From positions 1 through 64,000 of the forward strand of contig CAIYLG010000019.1 of assembly GCA_903927025.1 (NCBI GenBank): 64,000 bases of DNA, in the 5' to 3' direction. A model generated the notes under the pieces. It searched no databases and was not told where the DNA came from. It was given only the letters and a program-made list of their open reading frames with translations. Position numbers and translations under genes: made by a program. Source of the DNA: an uncultured Armatimonadota bacterium (GTDB lineage Bacteria > Armatimonadota > Fimbriimonadia > Fimbriimonadales > Fimbriimonadaceae). Of this stretch, positions 7,469 to 17,800 are shown piece by piece. The stretch's first letter is position 1. Each line of letters starts with the position of its first letter.

Positions 7469-9883
7469 ATGAAAAAATTCTCAGGACTCGTATTTTCAAT
7501 CTTGATCCTCTTGGTGATGGGGATCTGTACCAGCGAAGCTCGCACGAGTCGCCTCTTGGCGACCACTGGGAATCTAAAATATTCCTACCACTCACCGGAT
7601 AAAGCTGCTCCACTAGCCGGATCCCCGATTCAGATCCAATCTTTGGTGACAACTAATGGCGATTACGACGAACACCCCTCTGGGGATTCGGTTGAATTCT
7701 ATGTCCTCTTGTATGGTAATGCACCACCTGGAGGAGTCCAGGTTGCACTGACCTCAACGTCGACCGTCCTGCCGGTCCCCTCGAGCCTAACCGTACCAAG
7801 TGGAAGTTCCTTTGCAAGCTTTGTAGCTGTATCGAAACCGGTCACTTCGGACGCTCGAGTAACCATTACTGGCACATACAACGGCACCGCCTCGCGCACA
7901 CTCACATTCACAAACAATCAGGTTGCAACGTTCACAGCGAGTCCGAACAAAATCTATGGCGGGTTACTGTTGCCATGTAGTGTCACCCTGAGCGCCCCTT
8001 CAGGGCAATGGGGAACCGAGGTGAATATTGAAATTCCGCATGATCACTCTGCACTCTCGGCTGTAGTAACGGTGCCACCGGGAGCCTCATCGCTGAGCTT
8101 CGGTTCACCCACGCCTGGGTTTCGCACAGATACGACCGTGCTCATCAATGTTTCCGTCGGTTCTACCGACAGAAAGACCGCGTCTGCAAACTTATTGGCA
8201 ACTCAGTTTGACTCCGTAGCCAGTTCTGCCCCGAGCGTTGTTGGTGGCAAGGCATTGATTGGAAGCCTGAACTTTTTGGGCGCAGTCCCGAGCGGCGGTT
8301 ACGCGATCCAGTTGTCCTCCAGCGATCCAGCGGTCCAAATGGTTCCAGTCGTGGACACGCCTGAAGGCAAAACGGCCGTAACGTTCAGGATTGTGGCATC
8401 TGCGGTCCAGACAACGCGCCAGGTAACGATTTCCGCAACTCTGGGGTCGACCACCAAGACCTGCACGGTGACAGTCCTCGCACCCGGTCTAACGTCGATT
8501 ACGCCGTGGCCAAGCAGTGTTTGGGGCGGTGAGGCAGAGATGGGAACAGTCAACATCAGCAGCGCAGCTCCTGCGGGAGGAATTTCGATACCGCTGACAT
8601 CCAACACCAGCTATGCCACAGTCCCCGCCGCTGTACTCGTGCCGGAGGGCCTTACCACGGCCAATTTTGTCATTTCGACTACCGTTGTGCCGACCACCAC
8701 TCTGGCGACTATCAGTGGAACTTTGGGTTCAACCCTCTCCGGCACCCTGACGATTAACGCGCCCTCCGTAGCCAAAGTTTGGTTCCCAGGTCCGACTTTG
8801 TCGGGAGGCAACTCAACGAATGGAGCCGTGAGCCTAAACGGACCGAGGATCGGAGTAGACACCACGATCACCCTTGCTTCCAGTTCCTCGCTGTTGATCC
8901 TTCCCGCATCGGTCATTGTTCCAGCAGGGAGCCTGCGGGCAAACTTTCTCGCCACAAGTAAGTCCGTTTCTGCACCCACTCCAGTGACGATCACAGCGAC
9001 CTACTCTGGTACCGCAACAACGCCGTTAACGATCAATCCGTTTACGATAAAGAATATCTCCCTTTCACCGGCAAAGTGCTACGGAAGCGCGAAAACGGCC
9101 CTGACCCTCAACCTGTCCGATACACCTCAACAGGCAACGACTTTCTCCGTCGGTCTGAGTTCAAGCAACCCGCTTATCCAGGTGCCTGCAACCGTGAGCA
9201 TCAGTGGAAACTCAAGCATTTCAATCGTCGTGCCTGCCGTCTCAGCAGATCAGACGACCAACCTTACTGCCACGCTAAACGGAAGCTCAACGTCTGCGCA
9301 GCTGACAGACTGCGCCCCTCAGATTGATTCGGTGGTGGGTCCAAAACCATCTCCCGTTGCGGGAGGTCTCAGCTACCAGGCAGCAATCCACATTCTCGGC
9401 ACCGCCCCTTCCGGAGGGTTGAGAATTGCTCTTGCTTCAAATACACCGGATGCGTCAGTTCCTGCCTCTGCCACCATGCCCGCTGGCTCTTCAGCCATGA
9501 GCGTTACAATCAAAACAAAAACAGTGATCACCACCGTGCCCGTTACAATTACGGCAACGATCCCTTCGGGGAGCCTTTCCTGCAGCTTCGAACTCGCTCC
9601 TCCCAGCCTCAGTACCTTAACCGTCTCTCCATCCAGCGTGAAAGGCGGGGCAAGCGTCGTCGGAAAATTGACGTTGAGCGGCCCCGCCCCAGCAGGCGGC
9701 TGCAAAGTTTTGCTCGGCTGCAGCAGCTCGGCAGCCACTGTGAAGGCTTATATTGTCGTCCCACAAAACGCCACATCAGCTTCCTTTGCTGTAAAGACGA
9801 TAAAGGTATCTAGCACCACAAATGTTTCCGTGACCGCCACTCTAGGGGTCATCAAGACTGCGACGCTGACTCTGACCCACTAA
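7469..9883 (+). CDS. Secreted Ig-like repeat protein (about eight modules)
   Basis: 804 residues. The ATG at 7469 begins a classical signal peptide (MKKFSGLVFSILILLVMG...), better than the in-frame ATG ten codons upstream; AAGG lies five bases before it. The rest is about eight divergent ~90-residue beta-rich modules with the pattern GG...G.L.L....P.GG...L.S......VP..V.VP.G....F...T..V.....VTI.A...G....TLT. These are the same modules as in the S53 peptidase tail downstream, but here there is no catalytic domain and several modules carry cysteines. Likely an extracellular or surface adhesin/scaffold. No PEP-CTERM, LPXTG or type-9 sorting tail is visible. Specific function unknown. Confidence 0.8.
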   Translation: MKKFSGLVFSILILLVMGICTSEARTSRLLATTGNLKYSYHSPDKAAPLAGSPIQIQSLVTTNGDYDEHPSGDSVEFYVLLYGNAPPGGVQVALTSTSTVLPVPSSLTVPSGSSFASFVAVSKPVTSDARVTITGTYNGTASRTLTFTNNQVATFTASPNKIYGGLLLPCSVTLSAPSGQWGTEVNIEIPHDHSALSAVVTVPPGASSLSFGSPTPGFRTDTTVLINVSVGSTDRKTASANLLATQFDSVASSAPSVVGGKALIGSLNFLGAVPSGGYAIQLSSSDPAVQMVPVVDTPEGKTAVTFRIVASAVQTTRQVTISATLGSTTKTCTVTVLAPGLTSITPWPSSVWGGEAEMGTVNISSAAPAGGISIPLTSNTSYATVPAAVLVPEGLTTANFVISTTVVPTTTLATISGTLGSTLSGTLTINAPSVAKVWFPGPTLSGGNSTNGAVSLNGPRIGVDTTITLASSSSLLILPASVIVPAGSLRANFLATSKSVSAPTPVTITATYSGTATTPLTINPFTIKNISLSPAKCYGSAKTALTLNLSDTPQQATTFSVGLSSSNPLIQVPATVSISGNSSISIVVPAVSADQTTNLTATLNGSSTSAQLTDCAPQIDSVVGPKPSPVAGGLSYQAAIHILGTAPSGGLRIALASNTPDASVPASATMPAGSSAMSVTIKTKTVITTVPVTITATIPSGSLSCSFELAPPSLSTLTVSPSSVKGGASVVGKLTLSGPAPAGGCKVLLGCSSSAATVKAYIVVPQNATSASFAVKTIKVSSTTNVSVTATLGVIKTATLTLTH
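7640..9880 (+). repeat. Tandem Ig-like modules (~8 copies, diverged)
   Basis: Coding repeat array with a period of roughly 260-280 bases. Copies are recognisable by GG-containing first strands such as NKIYGG, PSVVGG, SSVWGG, PTLSGG, PSPVAGG and SSVKGG. DNA identity between copies is low, so the array is conserved at protein level. Confidence 0.75.
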
Positions 9884-9915
9884 GACTCTCGCAACCGATC
9901 GGCTCCGACGCAGAC

Positions 9916-10959
9916 TTAGGCCGTCAACCCGATGACGGCTAGAGGTTCGGGGAGTCCGTCCAGGATTGCCACGGAAGGGTCGACGCTTTCGTAGGTTTCT
10001 CCCCGAAGGCAGTGGAGGAGCGCTCGACCGATCTTCTCAGCACCGAGGGGGGGAACGGCCATGCCGATCTGCTTGCGAACAGACTGCGGACCACCCGAAA
10101 AGACAAAGTCGTCGGGGAAGGATTGTAGTCGAGCTCGCTCTCGGTTGGTCAGAGCCCTGGGCTCTCTGAAGTGGTACCCATGGGTTCCACCTCCGCCTGA
10201 TCCCACCACCGTGTACGAGGGCTCATCCGGGTGCAGTCGGCGGTAGATCAGCGACATCCGCACGTTGGGGACGTTGAGGCGCAGCTCCTCTGGCACTCCG
10301 TCGAACCAGCAGTTCTCGCCGGGAGGAATCGACTCAAGCAGGCGGGTGACCTTTTCTCCGTGCCTCGGCAGCTCGTTGTTCGCGGTGACTCGCTCCACCC
10401 CGCGAAGGGCGGTCCTCGCGCCTACAGGCTTGAGATGGGTGGCTGCGGGCGGACGGAACGTGAGGTTGAGATCCGATCGAATCCCGACGCCGATCACACG
10501 CCAGCGCCGCTGGGGCACGCCGTAATCTTCAAAGCGATACAAGTGAACCGAAAGCCGATAGCCGGGACCAGCGTTCGCAAAGGTCTGCATGATTTCGCTG
10601 CCGCCTCGTCCCATGAGGCCAGGCACGTTTTCAGCGATAAACCATGCCGGTTGCTGGACCGCGATCGCCTGCTCCGCGAAACGATAGAGCCCACCAAAAT
10701 AGCCTTCCCTACCTTTTCGTTCGCCCACCATGCTGAAGTCGTTGCACGGAAAACCAAAGGCAAGTCCATCCACATCATCTAGCGATGCAAAGTCGACATC
10801 TTCAACTTTTCTGTTGATTGCGTGAGAGCCAATCATCGCCCGATAGGTCTTGCAGGCGTCTTCGTTCCAGTCCACCGCCCAAGTCGGTTCTAGCCCTGCT
10901 TTCTTGAGACCGAGAGACATCCCTCCTGCTCCTGCGAACAGCTCACCGAATCGGATCAA
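9916..10959 (-). CDS. C5-cytosine DNA methyltransferase
   Basis: 347 residues with the ordered motifs of a Dcm-type enzyme: motif I FAGAGGMSLGLKKAG (8-22), motif IV GFPCNDFS with catalytic Cys72, motif VI ENVPGL (110-115), motif VIII QRRWRVIGVG (150-159), and motifs IX/X near LTNRERARLQSFPDDF and GMAVPPLGAEKIG. It transfers methyl from S-adenosylmethionine to C5 of cytosine in a recognition site set by the variable region. No restriction endonuclease, Vsr or specificity subunit is adjacent, so it looks like an orphan methyltransferase. The start at 10959 places motif I at the very N-terminus, as is usual. Confidence 0.93.
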   Translation of the reverse strand: MIRFGELFAGAGGMSLGLKKAGLEPTWAVDWNEDACKTYRAMIGSHAINRKVEDVDFASLDDVDGLAFGFPCNDFSMVGERKGREGYFGGLYRFAEQAIAVQQPAWFIAENVPGLMGRGGSEIMQTFANAGPGYRLSVHLYRFEDYGVPQRRWRVIGVGIRSDLNLTFRPPAATHLKPVGARTALRGVERVTANNELPRHGEKVTRLLESIPPGENCWFDGVPEELRLNVPNVRMSLIYRRLHPDEPSYTVVGSGGGGTHGYHFREPRALTNRERARLQSFPDDFVFSGGPQSVRKQIGMAVPPLGAEKIGRALLHCLRGETYESVDPSVAILDGLPEPLAVIGLTA

Positions 10960-11041
10960 CGCATCACTCCACTGAAACGGACGGATTCAGAGTCATCAAA
11001 GCGTCCGTTCCAGCGCAATGGGCGTATAACTGGGAAACGTT

Positions 11042-11632
11042 ATGTCCATGGTCCTTAAACTGATTGTCCCAATGTTGGCGGTTGGCGCGTGCAGCTCTCA
11101 AGTCCGCACACCGTCGACGCGCGTTGAAGTTGACGAATGGCCCTGGGGACATGGCATGGCAGAAGGAGTTGCATGCGATTTGGCTCGCTCCTTCATTCGG
11201 GCAGATTCTAGTCTCATGGCTGCCTCGTCCTTACGGCCTTTCGGGGCGACAACCGTCCAATAGCGATACATTCGGCTAATGGCGATCATGACCAACCAAC
11301 TGAATGAGATGGCAAAGGCCTCGAAGCCGAACCCTTCCGCTCCCCAGCGAATTGTAAAAGTGTTCGCCTTCCGCCAGTTAAGTCATAAGAGTGCGGCGAA
11401 CGCGGCGAGGTCGGAATACCACTTCCTCAACGTCGGCTTTGTCGACATCATCGCAATGCTGAACAATGGGCACAAGGCGATGAATCGAACATTCGTCGTT
11501 CAGCAAGCGGACGGAAAATGGTACGCCGACCCGATGCCGATGGCAACTCCCAAGATCAGCCTGGGCCTGAACGAGGAACCCATGTCCAAAGTTGAAATCA
11601 AGGGACTCCATTCCAAACGAAAACACCCTTAA
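11042..11632 (+). pseudogene. Putative lipoprotein gene interrupted by an in-frame TAG
   Basis: Two frames, 11042-11263 and 11279-11632, lie in the same reading frame and are separated only by TAG at 11261-11263 and five sense codons. The first begins with a lipoprotein-like signal (MSMVLKLIVPMLAVGACSSQ, lipobox VGAC). The second carries a compact domain (for example MNRTFVVQQADGKWYADPMP) that looks like the C-terminal part of the same protein. Read through, the product would be 196 residues. I interpret this as one gene with a premature amber codon: a pseudogene, a sequencing error, or read-through. The second part could alternatively restart at the ATG at 11279. Family not recognised. Confidence 0.55.
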
Positions 11633-11819
11633 AAATCGAGTCGGCCGGCGAGCAACATTCAATCGCCGTTCGGTGAGATAGGCCTCTTTGTGCTGCTTTC
11701 TTTACCAGAAGTGTCGAAAACGTTTCTAGGGTCCCATTCACACATCAGCAGACTTCTAATTGGAACGCTTCCACTGTAGAATTGCCATAAGGGTTAGTAC
11801 GCCCTATTCAGGCACTGAT

Positions 11820-14800
11820 ATGATGAATTTTCCTCGCCTTGTACTATTACCAGCTCTGCTGGGATTCGCTGGCCTTTCCGGGGGCCAAACGAAACCAGTC
11901 ACCTGGGCCTCAATCTCACAGGACCTGCCACCAGGGTTCTCGAGAGCAACCTTCATCGGTCACAAACCGAGCAGCGACAAACTTCACATCTCTGTTTCAC
12001 TGCCTCTTGGAGACGCAGTTGGACTTCAGACGTTTGTCGACTCCGTTTCGAACCCGAAGAGCTCGAACTACCGGCACTTCCTCACTCCTGACGAAATTGG
12101 CTCGCGCTTTGGCGTGAGCTCGACCAGCCTTCAGCAGGTGAAGGACTACCTCACCTCCCAGGGAATGACGATCTCCCTTGTCGGAAAAAATCGACTCACC
12201 ATCCTGGCTGAAGCAACAGTTTCCCAGGTCGAGAACGCGTTCCACACCACCATCAATCAGTACAGCGCTGCCGTGAACGGCGCTTCCACACCGACCAATC
12301 GCTTTTCCTTTGCGACACCACCTGAGGTGCCAACCAGCATCCAAAAGTACGTGACCTACGTCGGTGGCATCGACAACCTGAATCCTCCGAAGCCAATGGG
12401 CTTCCCGGTTTCGCCAACTCAGTTTCGAACCTTTTACAGCACGGCATCGATGTACGGTGCCGGAAATCAGGGCCAAGGGCGAACCATCGGCATCAGCAAC
12501 TTCGACGGCTATAGCCTCACGTCGATTCCACCCTGGCTCTCGTCCTGGGGACTTCCCGTCCCTGCAGGTGGCGCCGGCTCAAACGTGACCGTTGAGGTGC
12601 CGCCTGGAGACACCACTGGAGCGAACAGTACCACTCACGATGGTGAGGGTGACCTGGACATTCAGTGCGTGCTCGGCATGGCACCGCTGTGCAACCTCAT
12701 CATATATGACTCAGGCCCATTCGCTTTTGACCCCATCGGTGTTCTCACCCTCGAGGCAAACGACAACACCTGTGACGTCATCACTGAGAGCTATGGCTAC
12801 TCAGGATCCTCAGGGTTTTACTTATCAGCCCATAACATTCACCTTACGATCAACGCCGAAGGCATTACTTATATGTGCGCTTCGGGCGACAGTGGAACGA
12901 GCATCAGCGGCTACCCTTACCCTGACATCGACCCAGAGCTCCTCATCGTGGGTGGCACGACGACGAATACCGCCAGCAGCGGCGGTGCACTCACCTCCCA
13001 GACCGGATGGTCCGGAAGCGGTGGCGGCTGGAACGTCACCAGCGACACATTCAACGTCCTTCCTCCATACCAAAAGGGCACCGGCGTTCCCACATCGGTT
13101 CCCTATCGACTCGTTCCTGACGTTGCACTCAACGCTGACCCGAACACTCCTTATTGGATCTACCTTCAGGCAGGAACCTACGGCTTTGGCACCATTGGCA
13201 CCACTGGCCTCTACTACGGTATCGGTGGAACCAGCGCGGCAACCCCAACCTTTGCGGGATGCCTTGCCGTTACCGAGCAGTACATCATCTCTCAGGGCGG
13301 ACTGCCCGCCGACTCCCACGGTCATCAACGCTTTGGGCGAATCAATGACCTAATCTACTCATTCAACGGCAACCCGTCCATCTTCAACGACATCACCTCC
13401 GGCAACAACGGAACTCTTCCAAACGGCTCCGCATCCAATGCGGGCACCGGCTGGGACACGGTTACCGGTTGGGGGCAGATGATCTTCTCGGGATTGGCAA
13501 GCTACGAGCTCAATCTCGTCACGATTTCCTCTCTCACGCTCTCCCCGACGACAGTTGTGGGTGGAGCAACTTCAACCGGAACCGTAACGCTTACGGCTAA
13601 TGCAGGCACTGGCGGAGCGGTCATCAACTTGATTTCCACGAGTCCATCGGCAACTGTTCCTGGCTCAGTTACCGTTCCCGCTGGATCCAAGACTGCGACG
13701 TTCACGGTCTCGACGTCAACAGTCGCCTCCTCGACGACGGCAACCATCAACGCGAGTACCGGGTCAGGTTCTGTGAACGCGACCCTCACCATCAACCCGA
13801 TTGCGGTTGCCAGCGTCTCGCTAAATCCAACGGCTGTGACCGGTGGTACGACCTCAACCGGCACGGTCACCCTGAACGCCAAAGCGGCTTCGGGTGGCGC
13901 AGTGGTCAACCTGAGCTCTAGCCTGACCACAGCAACAGTTCCGGCTACGGTCACCGTGGCGGCGGGTTCAAGCACCGCAACGTTCACCGTAAACACCACG
14001 CCAGTATCCGCAACATCATCACCGGTGATTACAGCGGCATTTGGCGGAGCGACCGCAACAGCAACCCTGACGGTGAATTCTCCGGCAGTCTCGACAGTTG
14101 CGGTTTCCCCAACTTCGGTCCAGGGCGGCACGTCTTCCACTGGAACCGTTACCCTTACGGGCAACGCTCCGACCGGAGGCACGTCTGTATCTCTGAGTTC
14201 GAGTTCCACCAGTGCGACCGTCCCGGCGACGGTTACGGTGGCAGCAGGAGCTTCGACCGGTACATTCACCATCACCACGACCGCCGTGAACACGTCGACA
14301 GCGGCAACCATCACGGCGAGCATCAGTGGGGCGTCTCAGACGGCTACCCTGACAATCACGCCAGCGGCGCTCTCAAGCGTTTCGCTTAGCCCAGCCACCC
14401 TGACGGGAGGAACGTCCTCAACAGGAACGGTAACTCTCAACGGCGCAGCTGGAACCGGCGGCGTGTCGGTTGCACTGACCTCAAGTTCCACCAGCGCGAC
14501 AGTGCCGGCAACGGTGACGGTAGCGGCAGGAGCTACGACCGGAACGTTCACGATCACCACAGTTGCGGTGGCAACAACGACGACCTCGACGATCACAGCA
14601 ACGCTGAACGGAACCTCCAAGACAGCAACGCTGACGATCAACCTTCCAACACTGGTGAGCCTCTCGCTCAACCCAACGTCGGTACAAGGTGGTTCACCTT
14701 CAACTGGAACCGTAACGCTCACCGGGCCAGCGGCCACAGGTGGAGTCAGCGTCAGCTTGAGCTCCAGCAGCACCAGCGCAACGGTCCCAGCTACGGTCAC

Positions 14801-17800
14801 CGTGGCGGCCGGATCCACAACTGGAACCTTCACGGTTTCCACAGTGGCAGTCTCAGCCTCCACCACGGCAACGATCACGGCAACGCAGGCTGGTGTCAAT
14901 CAGACTGCGACGCTCACGATCACGCCGGCAACGCTGTCCAGCGTCTCGGTTAGCCCGACATCGGTCATCGGCGGAACGGGTTCCACCGGCACCGCGACTC
15001 TAACTGGCCCAGCAGGACCAGGAGGAAGCGTAGTTGCACTAAGCTCCAGCAGCACCAGCGCAACCCTTCCCGCAACAGTCACTGTGGCCGCAGGATCCAG
15101 CAGCGCAACGTTCGCAATCACCACGACGGCAGTATCGACCAACACTTCCGTAACGATTACGGGAACGTTCGCAGGAACATCCAAGACAGCGACCCTCACC
15201 ATTACGGTGCCGACCCTAACGAGCATTGCCGTCTCGCCAACATCGGTTGTCGGTGGAACGTCCTCCACCGGAACCGCTACCATTAGCGGTCCGGCTCCAA
15301 CGAACGGCCTCGTGGTGACGCTCACATCCAGCAGCACCAGCGCGACGGTCCCTGCTTCAGTGACAATTGCCGCTGGAGCGACGACTGCTACGTTCACCGT
15401 CACGACGGTTGGCGTATCAACCAGCACGTCAGTAACAATCACAGGAACTCTGGCTGGGGCAACTCAGACGGCGACCCTTACGGTGACTCCGGCAACGCTC
15501 TCGAGCGTGACGGTTTCGCCAACTTCGGTCACAGGCGGAACACCATCCACCGGCACCGTCACTCTAAGCGGTCCGGCCGGTGCAAGCACCACGGTAACTC
15601 TGACCTCAAGCAGCACAAGCGCAACGGTTCCTGCATCGGTAACCGTGCCTTCAGGCTCCACGACGACTACGTTCACGATCACCACCACCGGCGTTGCCAC
15701 CAGCACTTCGGTAACGATCACAGGAACTCTTGCCGGAACATCGCAGACGGCGACTCTCACCGTCACCCCAGCCGCGCTCTCAAGCGTCTCACTGACGCCG
15801 ACGACCGTCTCTGGAGGCAACAGCTCTACTGGCACCGTGACCCTCAGCGGTCCAGCCGGTACCGGTGGAACCGCGGTTAACCTTTCGTCCAGCACGACAA
15901 GCGCAACCGTTCCCGCAACGGTCACCGTCGCGGCCGGAGCCACCACGGCAACCTTCACAGTCAACACGACGTCAGTCTCTAGCGCGACGACGGCGACGAT
16001 CACGGCGACTCTGGCTGGCACCAGCAAGACAGCGACGCTCACGATCAACCCAGCGACACTCACAGGAGTGACGTTGAACCCAACGTCAGTGGTTGGCGGA
16101 AACTCATCCACCGGTACTGTCACCTTGAGTGGCACTGCTGGAACGGGAGGAGCGGTAGTCGCTCTAACGTCAAGCTCCACAAGCGCAACGGTTCCCGCAA
16201 GCGTGACCGTTGCTGCTGGAAGCTCGACGGCAACGTTCACAGTCACAACTACCACAGTGACTAGCGCGGTCACTTCGACGATCACGGCGACCTACTCTGG
16301 AACATCCCAGACGGCAACCCTCACGATCAGCACAGCGGGTCTTTCGGGACTCACCCTCAATCCAACGACGGTTGCTGGAGGAAACTCCTCTACCGGTACG
16401 GTCAGCCTGCCTAGCGCAGCTGGATCCGGCGGCGTCACTGTCAACTTGAGCTCCAGCAGCTCCAGTGCTACAGTGCCAGCCTCTGTGACGATTGCGGCAG
16501 GCGCCACGAGCACAACGTTCACGGTCACAACCGTGGCGGTGTCGACTTCGACCTCCGCGACAATCACGGCGACGGCGCTTGGCTCCGTCAAGACAGCAAC
16601 GCTCACCATCAATCCTGCGAACCTGACAAGCATCACTGCTGCGCCAGGCTCCGGCTACGGCGGCTTCACTTCCACTGGCACGGTAACCCTTGCCAGCGCG
16701 GCGGCAGCTTCCGGTGATGTCGTTTCCCTGTCCGCGAGCAACCCTGCGGTCACTCTGCCTAGCTCGGTAACTGTGCCCGGCGGTGCAACCACTGCCTCGT
16801 TCACGATCACCACGGTCGGTGTCACTGCCGACACGCCATTGACCCTTACCGCAACATTGGGATCGAGCACCGTTACCTGTGGATTTAAGATCTACGGAAC
16901 GGTAATTCACACGATCTCGGTTGCGCCGAGTACAGTCAGCGGCGGCGCAAGTTCCGTCGGAACCATCACTCTCACTGGCAACGCACCTCCTGGAGGTGCC
17001 GCAATCAGCTTGACTTCAAGTTCAGCTGCCGCGACCGTCCCAGACAGCATCACGGTTCCTGCCGGTGCCACAACGGCAACCTTCACGGTATCGACGAGTG
17101 CGGTGTCGGCTAGTACGACAGCGACTCTCACTGCTACCTACTTCGCGTCGACCAAGTCCTGCAACCTCATTGTTGGCCAGCCAACTCTGTCCGGACTTTC
17201 CCTCTCACCAACGTCGCTGAACGGAGGCGCAAGTTCCACCGGAACTTTGACCATCAGCAGCCCAGCACCAATCGGCGGCATCGCGGTGACTATCACCTCG
17301 AGCACCGCTTCTGCGACGGTCCCCGCAAGTGTGACCGTCCCAGTTGGCGCAACCACTGCCACGTTCACCATCGCCACCACTCCAGTGGCGACGACAACAG
17401 CGGCAACCATCAGCGGAACCTTGGTCTACACAAGGTCACAGCCGCTGACGATCAACGCTCCTAAGATCACGGCCCTCGCTCTTTCACCCAACACGGTGAC
17501 AGGCGGCGTCTCTTCGACTGGAACGGTAACTATCTCAAGCGCCGCACCAACGGGCGGATCGTCAGTAACCCTGGCATCTAACTCCACGAGTGCGACAGTC
17601 CCGGCAACGGTGACAGTTGCCGCTGGAGCCACTACGGCGACCTTCTCGGTCACCACGTCAGCGGTATCAACAGCGACAACTGCAGCCATCACCGCGACTC
17701 TGAATGGCTCTGCAACCGCCAACCTGACCATCAAGTTGGCAGGCCTGACCAGCATCCTCGCAACGCCAGGTTCTGGATACGGTGGATTCACTTCCACGGG

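Noticed and set aside
9896..10959. Restriction-modification or defence island around the methyltransferase
   Set aside because: Neighbours are a repeat protein and a broken lipoprotein gene; no nuclease, helicase or toxin is visible.
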